From contig JAUYPV010000039.1 in NCBI GenBank assembly GCA_030697555.1, forward strand, positions 1-53,586: a DNA stretch of 53,586 nt, in the 5' to 3' direction. Shown here one piece after another: positions 40,916-49,785 of this stretch; position 1 is the first letter of the stretch, and every line of letters starts with the position of its first letter. The stretch is from Hyphomonadaceae bacterium (lineage in GTDB: Bacteria > Pseudomonadota > Alphaproteobacteria > Caulobacterales > Hyphomonadaceae). The translations under genes were made by a program, and so were the position numbers. The notes below the pieces were generated by a model. That model saw only the letters and a program-made list of their open reading frames with translations, did not search any database and was not told where the DNA came from.

Positions 40916-42037
40916 TCAGGCCGGCTGCAGTTCGGTCTGCTTCGCCAGTGTCGCGACGGCGCTGACGACCTCTTCCTGCTGAACCGCGGTGAGTTCCGGG
41001 AACATCGGAATGGACATCGTCTCGGCGGCGATCTTCTCGGAGTGCGGGAACTGGCCTTGGCTGTAACCGAGGAAGTCGAAGGCCTTCAGGGTGTGCAGCG
41101 GGAAGGGGTAGTGAATACCCGTCTGGATGCCCTTTTTGCCCAGCTCGTCCATCCAACGCGCCCGGTCCGGCGTGCGGATCTGGTAGATGTGATAGACGTG
41201 GCGGCGGTTCGGCAGCTCCACCGGCGTGACGACGCCTGTGCCGGCGAACATCTCATTGTACCGCTTGGCCGCGTCGCGGCGCATCTCGGTCCACTTCTCG
41301 ATGTATTTCAGCTTCACGCGGAGAACCGCGCCCTGGATGCCTTCCAGACGCATGTTGTAGCCGATGATTTCGTGGTGATATTTCTTCTCGGCGCCCCAGT
41401 CGCGGAGCATGCGGAGCTTGCGGTTGATCTCGGCGTGCGGCGTGACGGTGATGCCGCCTTCGCCAGCGGCGCCCATGTTCTTGCCCGGGTAGAACGAGAA
41501 GCCGGCGGCGTCGCCGATCGAGCCAGCGCGGCGGCCATTGTATTCGGCGCCATGAGCCTGGGCGGCGTCTTCGAGGACGAAGAGGTTGTACTTCTTCGCG
41601 ATCGCCATGATCGGGTCCATGTCGGCCATCTGGCCGTAGAGGTGGACCGGAACGATGGCCTTGGTGCGCGGGGTGATGGCGGCCTCGATCTGGGCCGGGT
41701 CCATGGTGAAGGTGACCGGATCGATATCGACGAACACCGGCTTCGCGCCCGTGTAGTGGATGGCCGAGGCCGACGCGATGAAGGTGAAGGGAACGGTGAT
41801 CACTTCGTCGCCCGGGCCGATGCCGGCGGCGAGGAGCGCCAGGTGCAGAGCGCTGGTGCCGTTGTTGACGCCGGCGGCGTAGGTGGCGCCGGCGTAGACG
41901 GCGAAGTCTTTCTCGAGCTGAGCAACTTCAGGCCCGAGGGTGAAGGCGCACGATTCCATCGTGCCGATCAGGGCGGCGTCGATTTCCGCCTTGATGGAAT
42001 GGTACTGCGCTTTGAGGTCGACGAAGGGGACGCCCAT
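40916..42037 (-). CDS. DegT/DnrJ/EryC1 sugar aminotransferase B, WbpE-like
   Basis: A 373-residue PLP aminotransferase. Motifs: VPFVDLKAQYHSIKAEI, FTLGPEVAQLEKDFAVYAGA, NNGTSALHLALLAAGIGPGDEVI, VLEDAAQAHGAEYNGRRAGSIGD, FSFYPGKNMGAAGEGG (Schiff-base Lys) and NMRLEGIQGAVLRVKLKYI. These are closest to WbpE/WlbC-type enzymes that aminate the C3 keto group of UDP-GlcNAc-derived uronic acid. The two genes before it encode a Gfo/Idh oxidoreductase and an acetyltransferase, the expected partners. About 45% different in motif detail from aminotransferase A by eye, so the two probably serve different sugars. Confidence 0.92.
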   Translation of the reverse strand: MGVPFVDLKAQYHSIKAEIDAALIGTMESCAFTLGPEVAQLEKDFAVYAGATYAAGVNNGTSALHLALLAAGIGPGDEVITVPFTFIASASAIHYTGAKPVFVDIDPVTFTMDPAQIEAAITPRTKAIVPVHLYGQMADMDPIMAIAKKYNLFVLEDAAQAHGAEYNGRRAGSIGDAAGFSFYPGKNMGAAGEGGITVTPHAEINRKLRMLRDWGAEKKYHHEIIGYNMRLEGIQGAVLRVKLKYIEKWTEMRRDAAKRYNEMFAGTGVVTPVELPNRRHVYHIYQIRTPDRARWMDELGKKGIQTGIHYPFPLHTLKAFDFLGYSQGQFPHSEKIAAETMSIPMFPELTAVQQEEVVSAVATLAKQTELQPA

Positions 42038-42048
42038 GGTGGCCTAAC

Positions 42049-43185
42049 TCACTTGCTCGTTTTGCGGGGGAGGTGGATGGTTTCGCCGCGTCCCCGCATG
42101 GAGGCCGTGGCGGCTTCGATCAGTTCGACCATCCGGAAGCCGAACTCGCCGTCGGAGACCGGGGTCTTGTTGTTCTTTATGCAGTCGACGAAGTGCTTGC
42201 CCTCGACGAGCAGCGCTTCCGCGCCGTCGACTTTCGGGGCCCACATGTCGCCGGCGCGATAGCCGACGCGCATTTCGTGGATCTTCGCGGGGTCATCGGT
42301 GAACGAAACACCCTTGTCGTAGATTTTCAGTTTCTCGGAAGGTTGAAGTTCGTCGAAAGTGATCATCTTGTTGGTGCCGCCGATCAGGATCGTGCGGACC
42401 TTCACCGGCGCGAGCCACGAGACGTTCACGTGGGCGATGAAGCCGGTTTCGTAGAAAAGCGTGATGTAGGCGAGGTTTTCCGGCGTTCCCGGATAGTGGT
42501 TGATGCCCGAGGCCGACACCGCGATCGGGTGCTGCTCGAACACATAATCCAGGATCGAGAAGTCGTGGACGGCGAGGTCGGCGATGACGTTCACATCGCG
42601 CTGGAACAGGCCGAGGTTGATGCGGGTCGAGTCGTAGTAGAGAACTTTGCCGACTTCGCCCGACTGCACCATGTCGCGCATCTTCCGGACGGGGCCGGTG
42701 TAGATGAAGGTGTGGTCGACGTGCAGGGTGAGGCCCCGCTTGTTGGCTTCCTCGACCAGGGCGCGCGCCTGCATCGAGGTTTCCGCCATCGGCTTTTCGA
42801 GCCAGACGTGCTTACCGGCCTTGAGGGCGGACATGGCGAGCGAGAAGTGGGTCGAGACAGGGGTTGCGATGGCGACGGCGTCGATTTCCGGGTCGCGGAT
42901 CATCGCCTGCACGTCGGTGGTGACGTTGGTCGCGGGATAGCGCTTGGCGACGATCTCGAGGGCTTTGGGATTGAGATCGGCGACCGTGTGGACGCGGGCT
43001 TCGGTCAGCTCCGAGAAGTTGCGGACGAGGTTGGGACCCCAGTAGCCGTAGCCGATGACGCCGATGTTCAGGACTTCGCGCTTCGCCGCGACCTTCGGAC
43101 CTACCTGGATCTCGACGGCTGGGCCGGTCTCGGCGATGACTTTCTTGCGGGCTTTCGCCGCTGGTTTGCTATTCTTCGCGGACAT
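42049..43185 (-). CDS. Gfo/Idh/MocA sugar-nucleotide oxidoreductase, WbpB-like
   Basis: A 378-residue NAD(P)-dependent oxidoreductase. A lysine-rich N-terminus (about 35 residues) precedes the Rossmann domain (LNIGVIGYGYWGPNLVRNFSEL), then AVAIATPVSTHFSLAMSALKAGKHVWLEKPMAETSMQA with the EKP motif, and VDHTFIYTGPVRKMRDMV, NVIADLAVHDFSILDYVFEQHP (candidate catalytic His). In the WbpB/WlbA pathway this oxidises C3 of UDP-N-acetylglucosaminuronic acid before amination by WbpE. Start overlaps the acetyltransferase stop (TGATG). Confidence 0.9.
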   Translation of the reverse strand: MSAKNSKPAAKARKKVIAETGPAVEIQVGPKVAAKREVLNIGVIGYGYWGPNLVRNFSELTEARVHTVADLNPKALEIVAKRYPATNVTTDVQAMIRDPEIDAVAIATPVSTHFSLAMSALKAGKHVWLEKPMAETSMQARALVEEANKRGLTLHVDHTFIYTGPVRKMRDMVQSGEVGKVLYYDSTRINLGLFQRDVNVIADLAVHDFSILDYVFEQHPIAVSASGINHYPGTPENLAYITLFYETGFIAHVNVSWLAPVKVRTILIGGTNKMITFDELQPSEKLKIYDKGVSFTDDPAKIHEMRVGYRAGDMWAPKVDGAEALLVEGKHFVDCIKNNKTPVSDGEFGFRMVELIEAATASMRGRGETIHLPRKTSK

Positions 43186-43715
43186 CAGCCGACAACCTCT
43201 TCTGCAACGCCATTTACTGTTTGAGCTTTCCTGGCCGCCGCCATGGTGCGGACGTCGCCGACGATTTTCGCGGGGCAGCCCGCGACAACTGCAAATTCCG
43301 GAACGTCCCTGGTCACAACCGCGCCGGCGGCGATCAGCGCGCCCTGGCCGATGGTGATGCCGCAGATGATGGTTGCGCCCGAGCCGATGGAGACCTGGCG
43401 CTTCACCGTGGTGAGTTCGAGCGTCCAGTCGGCTTCCGTCTGCGAGGAGCCGTCAGGGTTCGTGGCGCGGGGGAAACGGTCATTGGTGAACATGACGCCG
43501 TGCCCGATGAAGCACTCGTCCTCGATCGTGACGCCTTCGCAGATGAAGGTGTGCGAGGAGATCTTGCAGCGTTCACCGATGAACGCGCCCTTCTGGATCT
43601 CGACGAAGGCGCCGATGCGCGAGCCGTCGCCGACTTCGCAACCGTAAAGGTTGACGAGGGTCGGGTGGAAGATGTTGACCTTCCCCTTCAGCTTCACGCT
43701 GTCCGAAATTGGCAT
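43185..43715 (-). CDS. Left-handed beta-helix acetyltransferase, WbpD-like
   Basis: A 176-residue hexapeptide-repeat N-acetyltransferase. Repeats of the isoleucine-patch kind run through the protein (VGDGSRIGAFVEIQKGAFIGERCKI, ICEGVTIEDECFIGHGVMFTNDRFPRA, VSIGSGATIICGITIGQGALIAAGAVVTRDVPEFAVVAGCPAKIVG). The HGVMFTND segment holds the conserved active-site His and Asn. Length and motifs match WbpD/WlbB, which acetylate the C3 amine of UDP-GlcNAc(3NH2)A using acetyl-CoA. First gene of the minus-strand operon, with a palindrome-bearing upstream region. Confidence 0.9.
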   Translation of the reverse strand: MPISDSVKLKGKVNIFHPTLVNLYGCEVGDGSRIGAFVEIQKGAFIGERCKISSHTFICEGVTIEDECFIGHGVMFTNDRFPRATNPDGSSQTEADWTLELTTVKRQVSIGSGATIICGITIGQGALIAAGAVVTRDVPEFAVVAGCPAKIVGDVRTMAAARKAQTVNGVAEEVVG

Positions 43716-43830
43716 TGGCTCCGCTCCACGCGCCCGTTCGCGTAACTGTCAGCAAGGAAAGGGCCGGGTTTGACCCGCGCTGACTTGAGCTGCGCCGCCG
43801 CAATTCGCGCGCCACGCGACGACGGAATAT

Positions 43831-43848
43831 GGTTAAGGGGCCTTAACC
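43831..43848. promoter_or_regulatory. Palindromic operator-like site upstream of the sugar operon
   Basis: GGTTAAGG (43831-43838) is separated by GG from its perfect inverted copy CCTTAACC (43841-43848). The pair of TTAA half-sites six bases apart resembles but does not equal the CtrA spacing of seven. It lies about 115 bases before the acetyltransferase start. A second palindrome, GTTCGC-GCGA-GCGAAC, is at 43904-43919. No gene is evident in 43716-43975. Confidence 0.45.
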
Positions 43849-43975
43849 GCCCTCCGTAGGGGCGCACAGGCGTTTCACCTGATGTGCGAAACCGGTACTC
43901 AGCGTTCGCGCGAGCGAACATTGATGCGCGTTAAGCTTGATTGCCGGGAAGTTTCAGGGCGAACCGCGGGCGGCC

Positions 43976-44908
43976 CTATTCGATCCGATCGGAAACGTGG
44001 CCGAGGGGTTTCAGCTTCTCCTGGACGCTGTCCTTGCCGATCAGGTGGGCGGCGCCGACGGCGACGAAGAACGTGCCGGGCTCGGACTTGATCAGCTTGT
44101 CGATCTGGGTCGCCCAGTTGGCGTTCCGCTTGACCAGCAGGGCGTCGTAGATGGCCGGCGTTTCGGCGAGATCCTCGTCGATCATGACCTTCTCGAGCTT
44201 GGCCGTGTCGCCAGCCGCCCAGGCGTTGACCAGCTCGTTAAGCATCGCCGTCGATTCATCGATCTGGTCGATGCCCTCCATCAGGAAGGCGATCTGCGTT
44301 TCCTCCGGCAGGTCGGCGAAGACGAGAAGTTGTTCCTCCACCGTCTCGAACTTGCGGATCTCCTTGCCGCCATCCTTTGCAGTGGGGGCGAGCTTGCGCT
44401 CGACGCCCGAATTCACGTCGTAGCCGGCGCGCGTGATCATCACGTCGCTCAAGGTGACGCCGACCAGCCAGGGCTTCATCGCATCGAGCTGAAAGGCGGG
44501 CAGGCCAAGGTCGGCGGCCGCCTTCTGCAGCGCGCCGTTCTGGGCGGGCGTCAGATGGTCGGACAGCTTGTCCGACGGCGGATACATGCCGAGCTGCTGG
44601 ATGACCGGCACGATCACCCTGGGATCGGGATCGAGATCGGTCTCGAAATAGATGGCCTTGGCTTCGCTCAGCGCCTTGTCGATCGGAGGCTTGCGCCACT
44701 CCAGCGCCGGCGGCAGGACGTGCACCGTGCCGAACAGGTAGACAGTCGTATCGGCATCGCCCGTCTTCCACAGGCCGGGGCCTTTGGGCGCCACGGCTTC
44801 GGCGGTTGCCGGGCCAGGGGCGGGCGCCGCCGTTTCCGTCTTCTGGTCGCAGGCAACCGGCAAGGCGAAGACAGCCGCTCCAAGGATTGCTGATTTCCAC
44901 GACATCAT
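43976..44908 (-). CDS. TraB/GumN family lipoprotein
   Basis: A 310-residue lipoprotein (MMSWKSAILGAAVFALPVAC, lipobox LPVAC). TraB/GumN proteins have a conserved GxxH pair, visible here as VYLFGTVHVLPP near the N-terminus and FFVAVGAAHLIGKDSV near the C-terminus; the fold is related to Tiki-type metalloproteases. Other blocks are IYFETDLDPDP, QLDAMKPWLVGVTL and RNANWATQIDKLI. Protease activity is an inference from the fold. It could act on periplasmic proteins. It is the last gene before the polysaccharide locus, but I see no direct link. Confidence 0.9.
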   Translation of the reverse strand: MMSWKSAILGAAVFALPVACDQKTETAAPAPGPATAEAVAPKGPGLWKTGDADTTVYLFGTVHVLPPALEWRKPPIDKALSEAKAIYFETDLDPDPRVIVPVIQQLGMYPPSDKLSDHLTPAQNGALQKAAADLGLPAFQLDAMKPWLVGVTLSDVMITRAGYDVNSGVERKLAPTAKDGGKEIRKFETVEEQLLVFADLPEETQIAFLMEGIDQIDESTAMLNELVNAWAAGDTAKLEKVMIDEDLAETPAIYDALLVKRNANWATQIDKLIKSEPGTFFVAVGAAHLIGKDSVQEKLKPLGHVSDRIE

Positions 44909-45019
44909 CGGCCGGCCCCTTGCGCGCGCCCACCAGTCGGGCCCGGGCCAAGCTTGCAGATCACGCGCGCGCCGTCACCCCTCGCATGATGGGTCGGAAA
45001 GGCTTGCAAAACAGGGAGA

Positions 45020-45096
<77 letters not shown>

Positions 45097-45106
45097 GTAG
45101 TGGCCC

Positions 45107-45135
45107 TCATTAGCCAAAGGCGGCCCGAAAGCAAG
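45107..45135 (-). promoter_or_regulatory. Candidate tRNA-Arg promoter
   Basis: On the minus strand CTTGCT (45135-45130) is followed after 17 bases by TAATGA (45112-45107). The predicted start near 45100 is four bases before the mature tRNA. It lies between the nadE stop and the tRNA. Confidence 0.5.
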
Positions 45136-45145
45136 GTTTGGGGCC

Positions 45146-47206
45146 TTAACCCTTCAGCCCGAGCTGCGCCTTCAGGCGGGCGATATCTTCAAGCCAGGGC
45201 GCGCCGGAACTGTCGCTCGGCATGCGCCAGTCGCCTCTGGGAGAGAGCGAGCCGCCATTGGTGATCTTGGGGCCGTTGGGGGCGACCGAGCGCTTGAACT
45301 GGCTGGTGATGAAGAAGCGTTTTGCGAACACCTCCAGCCACTTGATGATCTCGGGCAGGGCGTAGGCGACGCGATCCTTGCCCTCGATATTGGCGGGCCA
45401 TTCGCCGGTCTTGGCGTCGCCCCAGGCGGCGTGCGCGAGGAAGGCGATGCGCGATGGGGACGACCCGCAACGGATCGTCTGGTGCAGGAAGAAGTCGTGC
45501 AGGTTGTAGGGGCCGATCGTGTCCTCGGTCGACTGGATCTCGCCGTCCTTGCCCGCCGGAATGAGCTCGGGCGAGATCTTTTGAGCGAGGATGGCGCGCA
45601 TCGCTTTACCAGCGCCTTCGGAATAGTTGCCGCTCCTGGCGCTCCAGCGGATCAGGTGCTGCACTAGCGTCTTCGCCACCGAGGCGTTGACGTTGTAGTG
45701 ACTCATGTGATCGCCGACGCCGTAGGTGGTCCAGCCCAGCGCCAGCTCCGACAGGTCGCCGGTTCCCACGACGAGGCCGCCTTCCTTGTTGGCGAGGCGG
45801 AAGAGGTAGTCGGTACGCAGGCCCGCCTGCACGTTCTCGAACGTGATGTCGTAGACCTTCTTGCCCTTTGAAAACGGGTGATCCAGGTCAGCGAGCATCT
45901 GGGTCGCCATCGGCTTGATGTCGATCTCGCGGGCGTCGACGCCCAGCTCTTTCATCAGTGCATGGGCGTTGGATTTCGTGCCTTCGGTGGTGGCGAAACC
46001 CGGCATGGTGACGCCGATGATGTCGGAGCGTTTCCGGCCCATCTGGTCGAAGGCGTGGGCGGCGACCAGCAGGGCCTGGGTTGAATCGAGTCCGCCGGAA
46101 ATGCCGATGACGGCGCGTCTGATGCCCGTGGCTTCGAGGCGGCGGCGCAGGCCTTGGACCTGGATATTGTAGGCCTCGAAGCAATCCTGATCGAGCTTGG
46201 CTGGATCGTCGGGCACGTAGGGATAGCGGTCGATCTTGCGAACCAGCGGCAGCGCAGCGTTCAGCTCCGGCGCGGCGCGGAACGCGATGCGGCGGTGGCG
46301 CAGGCGGCGCATGTGGTTGCGCGCGGCGTCACGGAAGGTGCCGTTTCGCGCGCGCTCCTGCACTATGCGCTCGACGTCGATGTCGGCCAGCAGGAGCGCG
46401 GATTCGTCGGCGAAGCGCGCGGACTCGGCGACCTTGGCGCCCAGCTCATAAACGGCGAGCTGGCCGTCCCAGGCCGTGTCGGTGGTGGATTCGCCGTAGC
46501 CGGCGGCGGCGTAGATGTAGCCGCAGGCGGCGCGGGACGAGTGCGAGGCGCAGAGCATGTCGCGCTCGGCCGCCTTGCCGATGGTGATGTTGCTGGCGGA
46601 GAGGTTGGCGATCACCGTTGCGCCGGCCATTGCGGCGTAGGTCGAGGGTGGGATCGCGGCCCACACATCCTCGCAGATCTCGGCGCCGAGCACGAAATTG
46701 GGAAGGTCGCTGGCCTCGAACAGCAAGTCGGTTCCGAAGGGGACCGTCTCGCCGTCGAGTTCGATGCGGTCGACCAGTGCGTCGGTCGACATCGCGAACT
46801 GCCGCTTCTCGTAATATTCGCGATAGTTGGGCAGGTAGGTTTTCGGGACCACGCCGAGGATCGACCCGCGATGAATCACAACGGCGCAGCCATGGACCGA
46901 GCCGCCGACCAGGATCGGCGCGCCGACCATGATGACCGGGGCGAGCGACTTCGAGGCGGTCTTAACCTTGCCGATCGCATCGCGCACGGCGGCGAGCAGG
47001 GCGGACTGCAGGTGCAGATCATCGAGCGTGTAACCAGAGAGGCCCAGCTCCGGGAAAACGCACAGCGCTGCGCCGGCCTTGTCCGCCTTGCGCATTAGCT
47101 CGATGGTTTCGCGAGCGTTGGACGCGGGATCGGCCAGATGCACGCGCGGGCTCGCTGCTGCGGCGCGGACGAAGCCGTGGGCGTAGAGGTTGTTGAATTC
47201 GGCCAT
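45146..47206 (-). CDS. nadE: Glutamine-dependent NAD+ synthetase
   Basis: A 686-residue two-domain enzyme that amidates nicotinic acid adenine dinucleotide to NAD+. ATG 47206 has AAGG upstream; a longer frame adds an unlikely extension. The N-terminal nitrilase-type glutaminase (1-275) shows [13 protein letters not shown] (Glu), [15 protein letters not shown] (Lys) and [15 protein letters not shown] (nucleophile Cys). The synthetase domain (about 335-660) shows [17 protein letters not shown] (ATP PP-loop), [14 protein letters not shown], and [34 protein letters not shown]. Length matches the long NadE class of actinobacteria and many proteobacteria. It should free the cell from needing ammonia for this step. 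Confidence 0.96.
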   Translation of the reverse strand: MAEFNNLYAHGFVRAAAASPRVHLADPASNARETIELMRKADKAGAALCVFPELGLSGYTLDDLHLQSALLAAVRDAIGKVKTASKSLAPVIMVGAPILVGGSVHGCAVVIHRGSILGVVPKTYLPNYREYYEKRQFAMSTDALVDRIELDGETVPFGTDLLFEASDLPNFVLGAEICEDVWAAIPPSTYAAMAGATVIANLSASNITIGKAAERDMLCASHSSRAACGYIYAAAGYGESTTDTAWDGQLAVYELGAKVAESARFADESALLLADIDVERIVQERARNGTFRDAARNHMRRLRHRRIAFRAAPELNAALPLVRKIDRYPYVPDDPAKLDQDCFEAYNIQVQGLRRRLEATGIRRAVIGISGGLDSTQALLVAAHAFDQMGRKRSDIIGVTMPGFATTEGTKSNAHALMKELGVDAREIDIKPMATQMLADLDHPFSKGKKVYDITFENVQAGLRTDYLFRLANKEGGLVVGTGDLSELALGWTTYGVGDHMSHYNVNASVAKTLVQHLIRWSARSGNYSEGAGKAMRAILAQKISPELIPAGKDGEIQSTEDTIGPYNLHDFFLHQTIRCGSSPSRIAFLAHAAWGDAKTGEWPANIEGKDRVAYALPEIIKWLEVFAKRFFITSQFKRSVAPNGPKITNGGSLSPRGDWRMPSDSSGAPWLEDIARLKAQLGLKG

Positions 47207-47399
47207 CGCCTTTTCCGTCCATCCGGGGCCATAGCCCGGCCCAGCGCTAGCATTTGAGGCATCAGGCCTCAACGTGCGGTATCCGCTATAAGGTAATTAT
47301 AGGGAAACCCGCATTCCAGCCTTGTGCCAGCAAGGCTTCGATCTTGCTTCGGCAGGCCGGCAGGCTATCCAGCGCGCGAGTTACTGGAGTTATCGGTTA

Positions 47400-48518
47400 A
47401 TGGATGTCGATGTCGTCGTCATCGGTGCAGGGGCGGTTGGCCTTGCCTTGGCAGCGGCGTTCGCGCGTTCGGGTCGCGACACGCTGGTGCTCGAGGCGGC
47501 CGACGGCATCGGCACGGGCACGTCCTCGCGCAACTCCGAGGTTATCCATGGCGGGATGTATTATCCGACCGGCAGCCTGCGCCACCGCATGTGCGTCGAG
47601 GGCAGGCGGAAGCTCTATGCATATCTCGAAGCGCGTCGCGTTCCGCACCAGAAGCGCGGCAAGCTGATCGTCGCGACCTCCGATACTGAAACGAGGAAGA
47701 TCGAAGGCATCCACGCGACGGGTCTCCGGAACGACGTCGAAAACCTGCAGCTCATCGCCGGCGCCGAAGCGATGGCGTGGGAGCCGAACCTGTTCTGCAC
47801 GGCGGCGCTGTGGTCGCCCGAGACCGGCATCGTCGACAGCCATTTATATATGCTCGCGCTGCAGGGCGAGATCGAGGACAATGGCGGCATGCTGGTGTTC
47901 GAGACGCCGGTGACGCGCATTGAACCGGTCAAAGGCGGCGGCTTTGACGTGACGACGGGCGGCGCCGAGCCGGCCACGATTTCCTGCCGCCGCTTGGTGA
48001 ACAGTGCGGGCCTCGGCGCTCATGCTGTCGCGCGCAGGATCGAGGGATACCGCGCGGATCTCATTCCGAAGCTGGTCCTGGCGAAGGGCAACTACTTTGG
48101 CTGCGCCGGGAGGCCTGCCTTCACGCGCCTGATCTATCCGGCGCCGGTTGAAGGTGGGTTGGGCGTGCACGTGACGATGGACTTGGCCGGACGCATCAAG
48201 TTCGGGCCGGATGTCGAATGGCTGAGCACCAACAATCCTGCAGAGGTGGATTACACGGTTGATCCGCGGCGTGCTGACGCGTTCTACGCCGCGATCCGGC
48301 GTTATTGGCCGGGTCTGCAGAATGGGGTGATCACGCCGGACTATTCGGGCTGCCGTCCGAAGCTGTCGGGGCCGGGTGAACCGGTCGCAGACTTCCACAT
48401 CGACGGGCCCGAGCTGCACGGCATCGAAGGCTTGGTGAACCTGTTCGGGATCGAGTCGCCAGGTCTCACCTCATCGCCTGCTATCGCAGACGAAGTGCTG
48501 AAGCGCATCGCAAACTAA
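47400..48518 (+). CDS. lhgO: L-2-hydroxyglutarate oxidase-like FAD protein
   Basis: A 372-residue flavoprotein, ATG 47400 with GGAG about 10 bases upstream. The N-terminus is the Rossmann FAD fingerprint (DVVVIGAGAVGLALAAAFARSG, VLEAADGIGTGTSSRNSEVIHGGMYYP). The rest fits the LhgO/DAO family (GILYARGKL-like KRGKLIVATSD, SPETGIVDSHLYMLAL, RRLVNSAGLGAHAVARRI, GYRPKLS-like SGCRPKLSGPG, NLFGIESPGLTSSPAIADEVL). It would oxidise L-2-hydroxyglutarate or a similar 2-hydroxyacid, passing electrons to quinone or oxygen. Convergent with the Xre gene. Symbol assigned by family similarity only. Confidence 0.82.
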   Translation: MDVDVVVIGAGAVGLALAAAFARSGRDTLVLEAADGIGTGTSSRNSEVIHGGMYYPTGSLRHRMCVEGRRKLYAYLEARRVPHQKRGKLIVATSDTETRKIEGIHATGLRNDVENLQLIAGAEAMAWEPNLFCTAALWSPETGIVDSHLYMLALQGEIEDNGGMLVFETPVTRIEPVKGGGFDVTTGGAEPATISCRRLVNSAGLGAHAVARRIEGYRADLIPKLVLAKGNYFGCAGRPAFTRLIYPAPVEGGLGVHVTMDLAGRIKFGPDVEWLSTNNPAEVDYTVDPRRADAFYAAIRRYWPGLQNGVITPDYSGCRPKLSGPGEPVADFHIDGPELHGIEGLVNLFGIESPGLTSSPAIADEVLKRIAN

Positions 48519-48530
48519 GGGTAGGGCCAA

Positions 48531-48929
48531 CTAGCGATTAAGCCGGTCTTCCAGAATGACCATCGAACGGGCGATGGCGACGGCGGCGTCGAACGCCTCG
48601 GGCGAGCGGAACTGGCTGAATACCTGAATCACGCGAGCGCATTCGGTCGGGCCGATGCTTTCCGAGGTCGAGCCGTCCATGCCCGCGCAGTCGGCGATGT
48701 CGATGGCGCTGAAGAAATAGCTGATCGGCGTGTCGAGCGCCTGGGCGATGCGGAGCAAATGGCTGGCCGGAATACGGGCCGCGCCTGCCTCGTACTGCTT
48801 CAGCTCGTTGATCCCGACCTGGGATTTCGCCGCGAGCTGCTTGTGAGTAAGCTTCGCGTCTTCCCGGCAGGCGGCCACCATGGCGCCGATCAGGTGATCG
48901 ATCACCTTGGCTGATTTTGGTCTCGCCAT
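48531..48929 (-). CDS. Xre-family HTH transcriptional regulator B
   Basis: A 132-residue DNA-binding protein. The helix-turn-helix is VAACREDAKLTHKQLAAKSQVGINELKQYEAGAARIPASHLLRIAQALDTPISYFFSA, the same arrangement and length as the regulator at 17580-17978, including the L-x-x-A-L-x-x-x-I-x-Y-F-F block, so they are paralogues by pattern. The C-terminal part is helical with a Cys-containing linker. It ends 12 bases from the convergent lhgO stop. Its upstream region faces the four-gene operon at 49016-51173. Confidence 0.85.
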   Translation of the reverse strand: MARPKSAKVIDHLIGAMVAACREDAKLTHKQLAAKSQVGINELKQYEAGAARIPASHLLRIAQALDTPISYFFSAIDIADCAGMDGSTSESIGPTECARVIQVFSQFRSPEAFDAAVAIARSMVILEDRLNR

Positions 48930-49015
48930 TCGGTCCCCGCCGTTAATGAATCGACACTAGCGCCGGGCAGGGGCCACGCAACTGTACTTTGTAAATTTCA
49001 GTGCGACGTGTGATC

Positions 49016-49213
49016 TCAGTTCGACTTGGCCAAGCCGGCGTCGGCCTGGTCGAGTTCGCTCTGGAGTTCAGCTTCGAGGCGATCGAGGTGCTGCTTCAGG
49101 CGGTGCGGATCGTCGACCAGCTTGGGCACGATGTCGGCCATAAAGCGCGTCATGTGCAGCAGCGCGGCGAGCTCCTCGGCCGCCTCTCTGCGGGGAAGTG
49201 TCGGCTGCGCCAT
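49016..49213 (-). CDS. Small protein of unknown function, last gene of the four-gene operon
   Basis: A 65-residue charged helical protein (AAEELAALLHMTRFMADIVPKLVDDPHRLKQHL, then a Glu/Asp-rich C-terminus). The start overlaps the stop of the preceding gene in TGATG, so translation is coupled, which supports it as a real gene. No membrane segment, signal or known motif is visible; a coiled-coil or helical adaptor is plausible. Function unknown. Confidence 0.6.
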   Translation of the reverse strand: MAQPTLPRREAAEELAALLHMTRFMADIVPKLVDDPHRLKQHLDRLEAELQSELDQADAGLAKSN

Positions 49214-49785
49214 CAGTACCTCGACTGGCTGAGATAGCGGTCCGCGGCCACCGGGGCCGGGGCGGGCGAAAGCGTCGCTATTTCAAGGCTGGTCACGGCG
49301 CTATCGCAGGAGCGGGCGAGCACTTCGATGGCGGCGAGACGGTCATTCTCGCCGATGCCGTGTGCACTGGCGTCCGCCACCGCATCGATGACCACCGAGA
49401 TGTTGAGCCGGCGTTCGAGCCCATCGAGCAGGGTCGCGGAGATCGCACCGACGCCGCCGAAGCCCATGAGGAAGATGGGGGAAAGATCGAGCGGAAAGAG
49501 CAACCGGTCGAAGTCGGGTGTGGCGAAGGCTGAGAGACCCGTCTGCTGAAAATAGGGTTCGGTCGGCGTCGGGCTGAACCCGTCGATGGATGCTTCGCCT
49601 GCCGCGCGAATCGCGTCGGTATCGAGGAAGGTGTGGACGACCGTCCAGCCCGAAGTTCTCGCCAGTCTCAGCAGCTGCTCGCACGAGGTTCGTCGCAAGG
49701 CGGCGGACGCAGAATAGAGCGGACCGCCCGGCTCGATGAAGGCGCGCTGGAAGCCCTGACACACGAGAACGGGTTGGGTCATCAT
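49213..49785 (-). CDS. Isochorismatase-fold protein lacking catalytic residues
   Basis: A 190-residue protein; the start is ATG 49785 (or 49782). The fold order matches isochorismatase-like cysteine hydrolases: VLVCQGFQRAF (normally D-x-Q-x-x-F), GWTVVHTFLD, then FLMGFGGVGAISATLLDG (normally G-x-x-T-x-x-C-V) and NISVVIDAVADASAHGIGENDRLAAI. The catalytic Asp position reads Gly11 and the catalytic Cys position reads Ala, so hydrolase activity is unlikely. It overlaps the preceding GNAT gene by four bases and the next gene by one. It may be a binding or structural subunit of an unknown complex. Confidence 0.7.
   Translation of the reverse strand: MMTQPVLVCQGFQRAFIEPGGPLYSASAALRRTSCEQLLRLARTSGWTVVHTFLDTDAIRAAGEASIDGFSPTPTEPYFQQTGLSAFATPDFDRLLFPLDLSPIFLMGFGGVGAISATLLDGLERRLNISVVIDAVADASAHGIGENDRLAAIEVLARSCDSAVTSLEIATLSPAPAPVAADRYLSQSRY

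Noticed and set aside
43833-43846. CtrA binding site
   Set aside because: The two TTAA boxes are six bases apart; the known site needs seven. It is reported only as a palindrome.
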